Shown: positions 1-7,772, numbered from the stretch's first letter. The stretch: 64,000 nucleotides of DNA from Pseudomonas frederiksbergensis (GCF_003732665.1 NZ_MOBP01000012.1:1-64000); one strand, 5' to 3'. The notes: generated from the letters alone by a model not told the origin. Program-made: numbers and translations.

Positions 1-56
1 CAAAAACGTAAAGGATGTCCCCGGTTTCGTTTGTAAAGGATGTTCCCGTTTCTACA
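1..56. mobile_element. Probable terminal end of an IS21-family insertion sequence (partial)
   Basis: Two near-copies of one motif, GTAAAGGATGTCCCCG at 8-23 and GTAAAGGATGTTCCCG at 33-48, are followed by TACA at 53-56. Read on the minus strand the segment begins TGTAGAAACGGGAACATCC and has internal copies of its own terminal motif, which is how IS21-family ends are built. The rest of the element, including any istAB genes, would lie left of the window. The end sits 33 bp beyond the stop codon of the thioredoxin-like gene, so that gene is not broken. The family assignment is from memory of terminal repeats and is not verified. Confidence 0.5.
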
Positions 57-88
57 TCGCGAATGCAATCTACCCGACAACAAAAGTC

Positions 89-520
89 TCAAGCCCCGAC
101 CAAAGAACGCGCCCGCGCTACGGTACACAGGCCACGCAACGTCCGCCGCAGCCAAGCCAGATCATGCCCCGGTTTGCGCACCACCTGCCGGGGCTTCACC
201 TTCCCGACATGCGCCACAAAATCCTCCGCCAGCGATTGTGGACTACCAATCCCCTTAAGCTTTTTAACCAGGCGCCCATCCTTGTAAAACAACACCGTCG
301 GCGTCCCCGTAACGTTCGGATGCCGGGGCGATTCACTGGTATTCAACATGTAAACATCCGCCTGATGCCTAAACGGCTCTGCAATCGCCCGAAACACTGG
401 CCCGGCGTATTCACACGCAGGGCAGTGCTCATTACCGAAGTACAGAATCACCGGACGCCAGGTTTTCAGGGCTTTGCGGTAGGTCGGGGCCAATACCGTT
501 TGAGGGGTGTTCGAAGTCAT
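89..520 (-). CDS. Thioredoxin-family protein (CPAC active site)
   Basis: A 143-residue protein with one thioredoxin fold. The dithiol motif CPAC lies at residues 33-36 after the beta strand VILYFGN, and TGTPT near residue 73 supplies the usual cis-proline. There is no signal peptide, so it should act in the cytoplasm as a thiol-disulfide reductant or chaperone-like redox protein. The CPAC motif differs from the CGPC of TrxA, so it is a thioredoxin-like paralogue rather than the main thioredoxin. The C-terminal 35 residues are basic and form an extension beyond the fold. The start is fixed by AGGAG six bases before the ATG. It is transcribed away from the ABC transporter operon and is probably monocistronic. 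Its substrate cannot be told from sequence. Confidence 0.8.
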   Translation of the reverse strand: MTSNTPQTVLAPTYRKALKTWRPVILYFGNEHCPACEYAGPVFRAIAEPFRHQADVYMLNTSESPRHPNVTGTPTVLFYKDGRLVKKLKGIGSPQSLAEDFVAHVGKVKPRQVVRKPGHDLAWLRRTLRGLCTVARARSLVGA

Positions 521-813
521 TGAAGTCTCCTTTTCACAACATTCATCGAAGGCTTGTTGACGGTAAAGGAGGGTGGCGGGCGGGTCTACTGTCAGAAATT
601 ACAGGTGGGCCCGCAAACGGCACGGTGCCACATTTTGAATCGCCACCCGCCGAATGTGGTGCAAGTACCCGCCCACGTGTGTCCCCCGGTAGCGCTCTCC
701 CGCGCATGCGTTCGGTAACGCTTTTACCGCGCAAAACCACATCCCTTTGATTCAAAACACATTTCAATCTCCCCAACATCACCCCCACATCCTATGGCAC
801 ACTTTCTGCTGTC

Positions 814-853
814 TATTCCGTTGTTACACACCTATATCCGGTATAACGGAATA
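814..853 (+). promoter_or_regulatory. Candidate operator/promoter of the ABC transporter operon
   Basis: The 356-base gap 521-876 holds no convincing gene. Near its right end TATTCCGTT (814-822) and AACGGAATA (845-853) form a perfect 9-bp inverted repeat. Within it TATCCG-N6-CGGAATA (835-853) is a tighter imperfect palindrome of the kind IclR-family dimers bind. TATAAC at 843-848 could be a -10 box and lies inside the palindrome, so a bound regulator would block polymerase. The obvious candidate regulator is the IclR-type protein encoded at 4590-5354. The role is inferred from symmetry and position only. Confidence 0.45.
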
Positions 854-876
854 CACAACACTCTGGAGTGCTTGCC

Positions 877-1725
877 ATGCATCGCCGACCTTCCTTGTTC
901 AAAGCGTGTGTTTTTCTCTTTGCGGCTACGGCTGCTGCCATGGGCGTTGCCCAGGCGGCGGACAGTAAGCTCGATAGCGTGCTGGCCCGTGGCAAGTTGA
1001 TCGTGGGGACGGGCAGTACCAACGCGCCGTGGCATTTCCAGGGAGCGGACGGCAAGTTGCAGGGTTTTGATATTGATATCGGGCACATGATCGCCAAGGG
1101 GCTGTTCAACGATCCGAGCAAGGTTGAGTACGTGGTGCAGTCGTCCGATGCGCGGATTCCGAACCTGCTGACGGACAAGGTCGACATCAGTTGCCAGTTC
1201 ATCACCGTCACCGCCAGCCGTGCGCAGCAGGTTGCGTTCACCCTGCCGTACTACCGCGAAGGTGTGGGCCTGTTGCTGCCGGCCAACAGCAAGTACAAGG
1301 AAATCGAAGACCTCAAAGCCGCTGGCGACAGCGTGACCGTGGCCGTGCTGCAAAACGTGTATGCCGAAGAGCTGGTGCATCAGGCGCTGCCCAAGGCCAA
1401 GGTCGATCAGTACGACAGTGTGGATTTGATGTACCAGGCCGTGAACTCGGGCCGTGCCGACACCGCCGCCACCGATCAGTCCTCGGTCAAATACCTGATG
1501 GTGCAGAACCCTGGCCGCTATCGCAGCCCGACCTACGCCTGGAGCCCGCAAACCTACGCTTGCGCAGTTAAACGTGGCGATCAGGATTGGCTGAACTTCG
1601 TCAACACCGTGCTGCATGAAGCCATGACCGGCGTCGAGTTCCCGACCTACGCGGCGTCGTTCAAGCAGTGGTTCGGCGTCGATCTGCCGACCCCAGCTAT
1701 CGGTTTCCCCGTCGAATTCAAATGA
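877..1725 (+). CDS. ABC transporter periplasmic substrate-binding protein, polar amino acid type (family 3)
   Basis: A 282-residue periplasmic binding protein. It has a Sec signal peptide (basic MHRR, hydrophobic core, AQAAD cleavage region) followed by a SBP_bac_3 two-lobed domain; the stretch GKLIVGTGSTNAPWHF and the segment GFDIDIGHMIA are typical of the family. It captures the ligand and passes it to the two permeases encoded next. I chose the ATG at 877 because GGAG lies eight bases upstream; an in-frame GTG at 868 would add three residues. Its partners are 1901-4023. The downstream enzymes suggest the ligand is D-glucosaminate or another hydroxylated D-amino acid rather than a common L-amino acid. 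The fold is certain; the ligand is inferred from context. Confidence 0.88.
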   Translation: MHRRPSLFKACVFLFAATAAAMGVAQAADSKLDSVLARGKLIVGTGSTNAPWHFQGADGKLQGFDIDIGHMIAKGLFNDPSKVEYVVQSSDARIPNLLTDKVDISCQFITVTASRAQQVAFTLPYYREGVGLLLPANSKYKEIEDLKAAGDSVTVAVLQNVYAEELVHQALPKAKVDQYDSVDLMYQAVNSGRADTAATDQSSVKYLMVQNPGRYRSPTYAWSPQTYACAVKRGDQDWLNFVNTVLHEAMTGVEFPTYAASFKQWFGVDLPTPAIGFPVEFK

Positions 1726-1855
1726 AAACTGCTGCGCTCGGAAATACTGCGTTGAAAACAGACTCGAAATGCTCATTGGCTAAAGCCAACTCCGCTTTCT
1801 CGCCTGTTTTCGCCTTGTCTTTCCTTCGCTCGCGACGTTTCCATTTCTTGAGTAT

Positions 1856-1885
1856 GAGCGGGGCGGCTATGAAGGCGCCCCGCTC
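1856..1885 (+). promoter_or_regulatory. Perfect 10-bp hairpin between binding-protein and permease genes
   Basis: GAGCGGGGCG (1856-1865) pairs exactly with CGCCCCGCTC (1876-1885) around a 10-base loop, in the 175-base gap between the substrate-binding protein and first permease genes. No T tract follows, so it is not a classical terminator. In ABC operons such hairpins often protect the 3' end of the binding-protein message and give it a higher level than the permeases. That role is inferred. Confidence 0.5.
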
Positions 1886-1900
1886 AAGGTACTGCTGACC

Positions 1901-2563
1901 ATGAACTATCAGTTGAACTTTGCCGCCGTGTGGCGCGATTTCGACACCTTGCTGGCGGGGCTCGGTCTGGGCCTTGAGCTGGCGCTGGTGTCGATCGCCA
2001 TCGGCTGCGTGATCGGCCTGCTGATGGCGTTTGCTTTGTTATCCAGGCATCGCGCGTTGCGGGTGCTGGCGTCGGTGTACGTGACGGTGATCCGTAACAC
2101 GCCGATTCTGGTGTTGATTCTGTTGATCTACTTCGCCTTGCCGAGCCTGGGCATTCGCCTGGACAAGATCCCTTCGTTCATCGTCACCCTGTCGCTGTAT
2201 GCCGGGGCGTACCTGACCGAAGTGTTCCGTGGTGGGTTGTTGAGCATTCCCAAAGGCCAGCGCGAAGCAGGACTGGCGATCGGCCTGGGCGAGTGGCAGG
2301 TGAAAGCCTATGTCACCGTGCCAGTGATGCTGCGCAATGTGCTGCCGGCGTTGTCGAACAACTTCATCTCGCTGTTCAAGGACACCTCGCTGGCGGCCGC
2401 GATTGCGGTGCCGGAACTGACCTATTACGCGCGCAAGATCAATGTCGAGAGCTACCGGGTGATTGAAACCTGGATGGTGACCACAGCGCTCTATGTTGCG
2501 GCTTGTTACCTCATTGCCATGATCCTGCGTTATCTCGAGCAGCGTCTGGCGATCCGCCGATAG
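1901..2563 (+). CDS. Polar amino acid-type ABC transporter permease 1
   Basis: A 220-residue inner-membrane permease of the HisM/GlnP family with about five hydrophobic helices. The N-terminal half carries the family signature around VIRNTPILVLILLIYF, and the EAA loop that docks with the ATPase is at AGLAIGLGEWQVKAYVTVP. It pairs with the permease encoded at 2573-3235 to form the membrane channel, energised by the ATPase at 3232-4023. The start ATG at 1901 is the first in frame after the binding-protein gene and gives the normal family length. The ten-base spacing to the next gene points to one transcript. Confidence 0.88.
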   Translation: MNYQLNFAAVWRDFDTLLAGLGLGLELALVSIAIGCVIGLLMAFALLSRHRALRVLASVYVTVIRNTPILVLILLIYFALPSLGIRLDKIPSFIVTLSLYAGAYLTEVFRGGLLSIPKGQREAGLAIGLGEWQVKAYVTVPVMLRNVLPALSNNFISLFKDTSLAAAIAVPELTYYARKINVESYRVIETWMVTTALYVAACYLIAMILRYLEQRLAIRR

Positions 2564-2572
2564 GAGCCTCCC

Positions 2573-3235
2573 ATGTACGAATCCCCAAGTTGGGTGCATG
2601 AGTTGTGGGTGGCGCGGGAAGTGCTCTGGCAAGGCTTTCTGGTCACGGTGCAGTGCTCGGCCCTGGCGATTTTGCTCGGTACGTTGATCGGCATCGTCGC
2701 CGGCCTGGTGCTGACTTACGGCAATGTCTGGATGCGCGCACCGTTTCGTTTCTACGTCGACCTGATCCGTGGCACGCCGGTGTTTGTGCTGGTGCTGGCC
2801 TGCTTCTATATGGCGCCGGCGCTGGGCTGGCAGATCAGCGCGTTTCAGGCCGGTGCGTTGGGGCTGACGCTGTTTTGCGGCTCCCACGTTGCCGAGATTG
2901 TGCGCGGGGCACTGCAAGCCCTGCCACGCGGGCAGATGGAAGCGAGCAAGGCGATTGGCCTGACGTTTTATCAGTCCCTGGGTTACGTGTTGTTGCCCCA
3001 GGCGCTGCGGCAAATCCTGCCGACCTGGGTCAACTCATCCACCGAAATCGTCAAGGCCTCGACCTTGCTCTCGGTGATCGGCGTCGCCGAGTTGCTGCTC
3101 AGCACGCAACAGATCATCGCCCGGACCTTCATGACCCTGGAGTTCTACCTGTTCGCCGGTTTCCTCTTTTTCGTCATCAACTACGCCATCGAATTACTCG
3201 GCCGGCACATTGAAAAGCGGGTGGCATTGCCATGA
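2573..3235 (+). CDS. Polar amino acid-type ABC transporter permease 2
   Basis: A 220-residue membrane protein, paralogous to the upstream permease. It shows the same signature (DLIRGTPVFVLVLACFY) and an EAA loop at ASKAIGLTFYQSLGYVLLPQ. AGGAGCC lies just before the ATG as a ribosome binding site. The stop codon overlaps the start of the ATPase gene by four bases, so the two are translationally coupled. Together the two permeases would form a heterodimer, as in HisQM. Its ligand specificity cannot be read from sequence. Confidence 0.88.
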   Translation: MYESPSWVHELWVAREVLWQGFLVTVQCSALAILLGTLIGIVAGLVLTYGNVWMRAPFRFYVDLIRGTPVFVLVLACFYMAPALGWQISAFQAGALGLTLFCGSHVAEIVRGALQALPRGQMEASKAIGLTFYQSLGYVLLPQALRQILPTWVNSSTEIVKASTLLSVIGVAELLLSTQQIIARTFMTLEFYLFAGFLFFVINYAIELLGRHIEKRVALP

Positions 3236-4023
3236 CTCAGACTTCTGTTGCACCAAACGGCCAGGCCCTGCTGGACATTCGCGGCCTGCACAAACAATAC
3301 GGCAAGCTTGAAGTACTCAAGGGCGTCGACCTGACCATGCAGCGCGGCAACGTGGTCACGCTGATCGGCTCCAGCGGCTCGGGCAAGACCACGCTGCTGC
3401 GCTGCGTGAACATGCTCGAAGAGTTCCAGGGCGGGCAGATCCTGCTCGACGGCGAATCCATCGGCTATGACGAGGTCAACGGCAAACGCGTGCGCCACGC
3501 GGAAAAAGTCATCGCCCGCCATCGTGCGATGACCGGCATGGCGTTCCAGCAATTCAACCTGTTCCCGCACCTCACCGCGTTGCAGAACGTCACCCTGGGT
3601 CTGCTCAAGGTCAAAAAGCTGCACAAGGATGAAGCCGTGGCGCTGGCCGAAAAATGGCTGGAGCGCGTCGGCCTGTATGAACGCCGCGATCACTATCCCG
3701 GCCAGTTGTCCGGCGGTCAGCAACAGCGCGTGGCGATTGCCCGGGCGATTGCGATGAACCCGAGCCTGATGCTGTTCGACGAAGTGACCTCGGCCCTCGA
3801 CCCGGAACTGGTCGGCGAAGTGCTGAACGTGATCAAAGGCCTGGCCGATGAAGGCATGACCATGTTGCTGGTGACCCACGAAATGCGCTTTGCCTTCGAA
3901 GTCTCGGACAAGATCGTGTTCATGAACCAGGGCCGGATCGAAGAGCAGGGGCCGCCCAAGGAATTGTTTGAACACCCGAAATCGCCACGCCTGGCGGAAT
4001 TTCTCAAGAACACCCGTTTTTAA
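3232..4023 (+). CDS. Polar amino acid-type ABC transporter ATP-binding protein
   Basis: A 263-residue nucleotide-binding subunit of the HisP/GlnQ class. Walker A is GSSGSGKTT near residue 47, the ABC signature LSGGQQQR is near 160, Walker B and the catalytic glutamate region read LMLFDEVTSALDPE, and the switch histidine is in LLVTHEM. It hydrolyses ATP at the cytoplasmic face to drive import through the two permeases. The start overlaps the preceding gene by four bases (ATGA). A 30-base gap with AGGAG separates it from the RidA gene, so the enzyme genes downstream can share the transcript. Compared with HisP it has a short insertion (residues 79-92, GYDEVNGKRVRHAE) before the Q-loop. Confidence 0.9.
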   Translation: MTQTSVAPNGQALLDIRGLHKQYGKLEVLKGVDLTMQRGNVVTLIGSSGSGKTTLLRCVNMLEEFQGGQILLDGESIGYDEVNGKRVRHAEKVIARHRAMTGMAFQQFNLFPHLTALQNVTLGLLKVKKLHKDEAVALAEKWLERVGLYERRDHYPGQLSGGQQQRVAIARAIAMNPSLMLFDEVTSALDPELVGEVLNVIKGLADEGMTMLLVTHEMRFAFEVSDKIVFMNQGRIEEQGPPKELFEHPKSPRLAEFLKNTRF

Positions 4024-4053
4024 CTTTTCAATTTTCAATCAGGAGAAACACTC

Positions 4054-4443
4054 ATGAGCATTACTCGTTACGGCGCCGGCAGCACCGCCGGTGGCGGCCA
4101 GCCTCGTCCTTTTGCCCGCGCCGTTGAAGCCGATGGCTGGCTGCACGTGTCAGGCCAAGTGCCGGCGCTGAATGGCGAAATCATCGTGGGCGGCATCGTC
4201 GAACAGACTCACCAGACCATGAAGAACCTGATCGCGATTCTCGAAGAAGCCGGTTACGGCCTCGAAGACGTCGTGCGCGCCGGCGTGTGGCTGGAAGATC
4301 CACGGGATTTCTGGAGCTTCAACAAAGTGTTCTCCGAGTACTTCAAAAGCGAACACGCCCCGGCCCGGGCCTGCGTGCAGGCGAACATGATGGTGGATTG
4401 CAAGGTTGAGATTGACTGCATCGCGTACAAGAAAAAGGCTTGA
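4054..4443 (+). CDS. RidA/YjgF-family reactive imine/enamine deaminase
   Basis: A 129-residue RidA-superfamily protein. The conserved arginine that binds the carboxylate of the imine is in PARACVQA, and the segment ILEEAGYGLEDVVRAGVWL is the usual family core. RidA proteins form trimers in the cytoplasm and hydrolyse reactive 2-aminoacrylate-like enamines released by PLP-dependent dehydratases to 2-keto acids and ammonia. A PLP enzyme of that kind is encoded at 5394-6599, which gives this gene a direct job in the same pathway. AGGAG seven bases upstream supports the ATG at 4054. The gene is followed by a REP hairpin and the IclR regulator. Confidence 0.88.
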   Translation: MSITRYGAGSTAGGGQPRPFARAVEADGWLHVSGQVPALNGEIIVGGIVEQTHQTMKNLIAILEEAGYGLEDVVRAGVWLEDPRDFWSFNKVFSEYFKSEHAPARACVQANMMVDCKVEIDCIAYKKKA

Positions 4444-4459
4444 GATTGGCGGTGACTGC

Positions 4460-4523
4460 TTCGCGAGCAAGCCCGCTCCCACAGGAGAACGCATTCCAAT
4501 GTGGGAGCGGGCTCGCTCGCGAA
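4460..4523. repeat. REP element (copy 1)
   Basis: TTCGCGAGCAAGCCCGCTCC is followed after a short loop by its inverted partner GGGAGCGGGCTCGCTCGCGAA. This is the common fluorescens-group REP palindrome. It lies between the RidA and IclR genes, in the same transcription unit, and could act as a hairpin that separates their expression. Translation through it accounts for the false N-terminal extension of the IclR frame. Confidence 0.9.
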
Positions 4524-4589
4524 GGCGCCCTAACAATCACCACCGCACTCTGGTTAAACTCCCGGCACTTTGAATGGGAACCTGAAGAC

Positions 4590-5354
4590 ATGACCGAAGA
4601 CACCATCAAGCGCCGGGCACGTGGTCTGGACCGGGCGTTCGATATTCTCGATTTCCTCAAGGAAATCGGCCAACCGCTGCGCCCGAACGAAATCGCCAGT
4701 GGCATCGGCAGCCCGAAATCCACGGTCTACGAACTGGTGGCCTCGCTGCTCGAACGGCGCATCCTCGAACCCGTGGGCAAGGACGGTCACGTCTACCTCG
4801 GCCGGCAGTTGTACTTCCTCGGCCAGGCGCATTTGCGCCATTTCGACCTGACCCGCGAGGCCGATCACGCCTTGCAGGAAATCGTCAGCCAGACCCATGA
4901 AACCGCGCAGATGTGCCTGCTCAACGGGCGCAAATACACCGTGGCCTTGATGAAAGAGGGCGAGCGGCATTTCCGCATTTCCTCGGACATCGGCGAAAAC
5001 GCGCCGATTCCCTGGACCGCGTCCGGGCGCCTGCTGCTGTCGCACCTGAGCGACCAGGCCATCGTCGACCTGATCGACCACGACGACTTCATCCTGCCCA
5101 ACGGTGAACGCCTGCCGCTGGAACAGTTTCTCCAGGAAATCCGCCAGGCCGGGATCGACGGTTTTTTCTCGTTCGATAGCGTCGCCGACACCTTCACCCA
5201 TTGCTTCGCCGCCCCGGTCAAAGACCCCAACGGCGTGGCCATTGCGACCCTGTGCATCGTCGCTCCACGGGCCGATGCCAAGAACAACTACAACGAATAT
5301 CGCCGGGTGCTGATCGACAGCGCCAACAACCTCGCCCGGCGTATCAACGAATAA
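4590..5354 (+). CDS. IclR-family transcriptional regulator
   Basis: A 254-residue regulator with an N-terminal winged helix-turn-helix (about residues 9-70; RAFDILDFLKEIGQPLRPNE and PKSTVYELVASLLERR) and a C-terminal IclR effector-binding domain (about 80-250; WTASGRLLLSHL and ATLCIVAPR). I place the start at 4590 because the longer frame from 4440 translates the REP element, which is not credible protein sequence. It sits inside the operon between RidA and the PLP enzyme, so it probably senses a pathway intermediate such as 2-keto-3-deoxygluconate or the substrate itself. A likely operator is the palindrome at 835-853. Whether it represses or activates is not visible. Confidence 0.88.
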   Translation: MTEDTIKRRARGLDRAFDILDFLKEIGQPLRPNEIASGIGSPKSTVYELVASLLERRILEPVGKDGHVYLGRQLYFLGQAHLRHFDLTREADHALQEIVSQTHETAQMCLLNGRKYTVALMKEGERHFRISSDIGENAPIPWTASGRLLLSHLSDQAIVDLIDHDDFILPNGERLPLEQFLQEIRQAGIDGFFSFDSVADTFTHCFAAPVKDPNGVAIATLCIVAPRADAKNNYNEYRRVLIDSANNLARRINE

Positions 5355-5393
5355 CCGCGGCTGCGTGCGGCCGCGAATGTAAGGAGTTGGATC

Positions 5394-6599
5394 ATGTCTT
5401 CTGCTGCCGTAGAAAAAGGCTTTGCCCAGACCGGCGCGCACCTGGTGCGCGACGTGAGCTTGCCGGCGCTGGTGTTGCACCGTGAAGCGCTGGAACACAA
5501 CATCCGCTGGATGCAGGCGTTCGTCAGCAACAGCGGCGCGGAACTGGCGCCCCACGGCAAAACCAGCATGACCCCGGCGCTGTTTCGTCGGCAACTGGAC
5601 GCTGGCGCCTGGGGCATCACCCTGGCCAGCGCCACCCAGACCCGCGCGGCCTACGCCCATGGCGTGCGCCGGGTGTTGATGGCCAACCAATTGGTCGGTA
5701 CGCCGAACATGGCGCTGATCGCCGATTTGCTGGCGGACCCGGCTTTCGACTTCCATTGCATGGTCGATCACCCGGACAACGTGGCCGACCTCGGCGCGTA
5801 CTTCGCCTCTCGCGGCGTGCGTTTGAACGTGATGATCGAGTACGGCGTGGTTGGCGGCCGCTGCGGTTGCCGCACTGAACTGGAAGTGATCGAACTGGCC
5901 AAGGCCATCGCCGCACAACCGGCGCTGGCGCTGACCGGCATCGAAGGTTACGAAGGCGTGATTCACGGTGACCACGCCGAGACCGGTATCCGCGAATTCG
6001 CCGCCTCTCTGGTGCGCCTGGCGGTGCAGTTACAGGACAGCGGCGCGTTCGCCATTCCCAAGCCGATCATCACCGCCTCGGGTTCGGCCTGGTACGACCT
6101 GATCGCCGAGTCCTTTGAAGAGCAGAACGCCGGCGGACGCTTCCTCAGCGTGCTGCGCCCCGGCAGCTACGTGGCCCACGACCATGGCATCTATAAAGAA
6201 GCGCAATGCTGCGTGCTCGACCGTCGCAGCGATTTGCATGAAGGCCTGCGCCCGGCGCTGGAAGTCTGGGCGCATGTGCAGTCGTTGCCGGAGCCGGGTT
6301 TTGCGGTGATCGCCCTCGGCAAGCGCGACGTTGCCTATGACGCCGGTTTGCCGGTGCCGTTGTTGCGCTACAAGGCAGGGGTGATTCCAGCGGTTGGCGA
6401 CGATGTGAGCGCCTGCAAAGTTACGGCGGTGATGGACCAGCATGCGTTCATGACCGTTGCCCCAGGCGTAGAACTGCGGGTCGGGGACATCATTTCGTTC
6501 GGCACATCGCACCCGTGCCTGACGTTTGATAAATGGCGGACCGGATGTCTGGTGGATGAGCAATTGCAGGTGATCGAAACCATGGACACCTGTTTCTAA
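5394..6599 (+). CDS. PLP-dependent D-amino acid dehydratase/aldolase-like enzyme; candidate D-glucosaminate dehydratase
   Basis: A 401-residue enzyme of the alanine racemase N-terminal/D-serine dehydratase-like class (fold III). The PLP lysine is K56 in PHGKT. The C-terminal metal-binding domain carries H373 and C375 in SHPCLTFDKW, matching the zinc pair of D-serine dehydratases and the metal site of D-threonine aldolases. Such enzymes remove water and ammonia from, or cleave, beta-hydroxy D-amino acids. A D-glucosaminate dehydratase with extra metal-dependent aldolase activity is known from P. fluorescens; its product is 2-keto-3-deoxygluconate. The next gene encodes a KDG-type kinase and a RidA gene lies upstream, which makes that reaction the best reading. 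Low-specificity D-threonine aldolase or D-serine dehydratase are the alternatives. GGAG upstream supports the ATG. Confidence 0.8.
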   Translation: MSSAAVEKGFAQTGAHLVRDVSLPALVLHREALEHNIRWMQAFVSNSGAELAPHGKTSMTPALFRRQLDAGAWGITLASATQTRAAYAHGVRRVLMANQLVGTPNMALIADLLADPAFDFHCMVDHPDNVADLGAYFASRGVRLNVMIEYGVVGGRCGCRTELEVIELAKAIAAQPALALTGIEGYEGVIHGDHAETGIREFAASLVRLAVQLQDSGAFAIPKPIITASGSAWYDLIAESFEEQNAGGRFLSVLRPGSYVAHDHGIYKEAQCCVLDRRSDLHEGLRPALEVWAHVQSLPEPGFAVIALGKRDVAYDAGLPVPLLRYKAGVIPAVGDDVSACKVTAVMDQHAFMTVAPGVELRVGDIISFGTSHPCLTFDKWRTGCLVDEQLQVIETMDTCF

Positions 6600-6621
6600 G
6601 GCCTGAAACCGCGGCGCGGCC

Positions 6622-6686
6622 TTCGCGAGCAAGCCCGCTCCCACATTTGGAATGCATTCCCCTGTGGGAGCGGGCTTGCTCGCGAA
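6622..6686. repeat. REP element (copy 2)
   Basis: Same palindrome as the copy at 4460 (TTCGCGAGCAAGCCCGCTCC with its complement after an 18-25 base loop). It separates the PLP enzyme gene from the sugar kinase gene, so the operon contains two internal REP hairpins. Confidence 0.9.
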
Positions 6687-6725
6687 GAGGCCCGCCCAGA
6701 CACCACCGAACTGCGAGATTCCCCC

Positions 6726-7658
6726 ATGAACACCATCAACACCCTGGGCCCCAACACCCCGCGCATCGCGCTGATCGGCGAGTGCATGATCGAGCTCCAG
6801 CAGCGCGCCGACGGTAGCCTGCAACAAAGCTTCGGCGGCGACACCCTGAACACCGCCGTCTACCTGTCCCGGGAACTGGGGGGCGGTGGCACGGTGGATT
6901 ACGTCACGGCGCTGGGCGATGACAGCTTCAGCGACGCCATGTGCCAGAGCTGGGCCGCCGAGAACATCGGCCTGGACCTGGTCCAGCGCTTGCCCGGGCG
7001 CTTGCCGGGTTTGTATTGCATCCAGACCGACGCCGCCGGCGAGCGCCGCTTCCTGTACTGGCGCAACGAAGCCGCCGTGCGCAGTTGCTTCACCACCCCG
7101 GCGGCCACGCCGATCCTGGCGGCATTGCCGGATTACGACGTGCTGTATTTCAGCGGCATCACCCTGGCGGTGCTCGGTGATCAAGGTCGGGAAAAACTCT
7201 TGGAAACCCTGATCGAAGCCCGGCAGCGGGATGCGCGGATCGTCTTCGACAACAACTATCGACCGCGCTTGTGGGCGTCACTGGAAGAGGCGCGGGCGGC
7301 GTATCGCAGTGTGTTGCCCTACGTGGACCTGGCGCTGCTGACCGTCGATGACGAACAGGCGTTGTTCCATTTTTCCGATTGCGATGCAGTGTTTGAGGCG
7401 TACGCGCAGATCGGCACGCCGGAAGTGGTGCTCAAGCGTGGCGCTGAGGCTTGTTTGATTCGTTGTGGTGGTGAGTCGTTCGAAGTGCCGGCGCAGAAGG
7501 TCGAGCGCGTGGTGGACACCACGGCGGCGGGGGACTCGTTCAGTGCGGCGTACCTGGCGAACCGGCTCAAGGGCGGCAGCCCGGCAGAGGCGGCAGAGGC
7601 GGGGCATCGGTTGGCGAGCAAAGTCATTCAAGTACCGGGCGCATTGATCCCGAGGTAA
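6726..7658 (+). CDS. kdgK: PfkB-family sugar kinase, 2-keto-3-deoxygluconate kinase type
   Basis: A 310-residue ribokinase/PfkB-family kinase. The N-terminal signature reads ALIGECMIELQQ with SFGGDTLNTAVYLSR (substrate lid region), and the C-terminal ATP/catalytic motif is DTTAAGDSFSAAYLANRL with the catalytic aspartate. KdgK enzymes start with GECMIEL and use ATP to turn 2-keto-3-deoxygluconate into KDPG, which enters the Entner-Doudoroff pathway. Placed after a D-glucosaminate dehydratase-like enzyme it would complete a route from glucosaminate to central metabolism. The ATG at 6726 follows a REP element and has only a weak ribosome site (GAGA), so its translation may be lower than that of the upstream enzymes. 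The family is certain; the exact sugar acid is inferred. Confidence 0.82.
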   Translation: MNTINTLGPNTPRIALIGECMIELQQRADGSLQQSFGGDTLNTAVYLSRELGGGGTVDYVTALGDDSFSDAMCQSWAAENIGLDLVQRLPGRLPGLYCIQTDAAGERRFLYWRNEAAVRSCFTTPAATPILAALPDYDVLYFSGITLAVLGDQGREKLLETLIEARQRDARIVFDNNYRPRLWASLEEARAAYRSVLPYVDLALLTVDDEQALFHFSDCDAVFEAYAQIGTPEVVLKRGAEACLIRCGGESFEVPAQKVERVVDTTAAGDSFSAAYLANRLKGGSPAEAAEAGHRLASKVIQVPGALIPR

Positions 7659-7688
7659 GCGGAGAATGGCCGCTTGCTGCGCAATCGG

Positions 7689-7752
7689 TTCGCGAGCAAG
7701 CCCGCTCCCACATTGAAATACGATCTCCTGTGGGGGCGGGCTTGCTCGCGAA
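7689..7752. repeat. REP element (copy 3)
   Basis: TTCGCGAGCAAGCCCGCTCC with an inverted partner that contains one change (GGGGGCGGG). It lies between the convergent kinase and parvulin genes and could serve as a bidirectional transcript end. Confidence 0.9.
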
Positions 7753-7772
7753 GGGGCCCTCAAGCCAACCGC

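Noticed and set aside
1726..1900. Small gene between the binding protein and first permease
   Set aside because: The open frame there has no ribosome site and a composition unlike the flanking genes; a hairpin explains the end of the gap.
4440..4589. N-terminal extension of the IclR regulator
   Set aside because: It translates the REP palindrome; the family N-terminus begins at 4590.
4554..5975. Long minus-strand open frame of 473 codons opposite the IclR and PLP enzyme genes
   Set aside because: High-GC antisense shadow; both plus-strand genes have clear family motifs and the minus frame has none.
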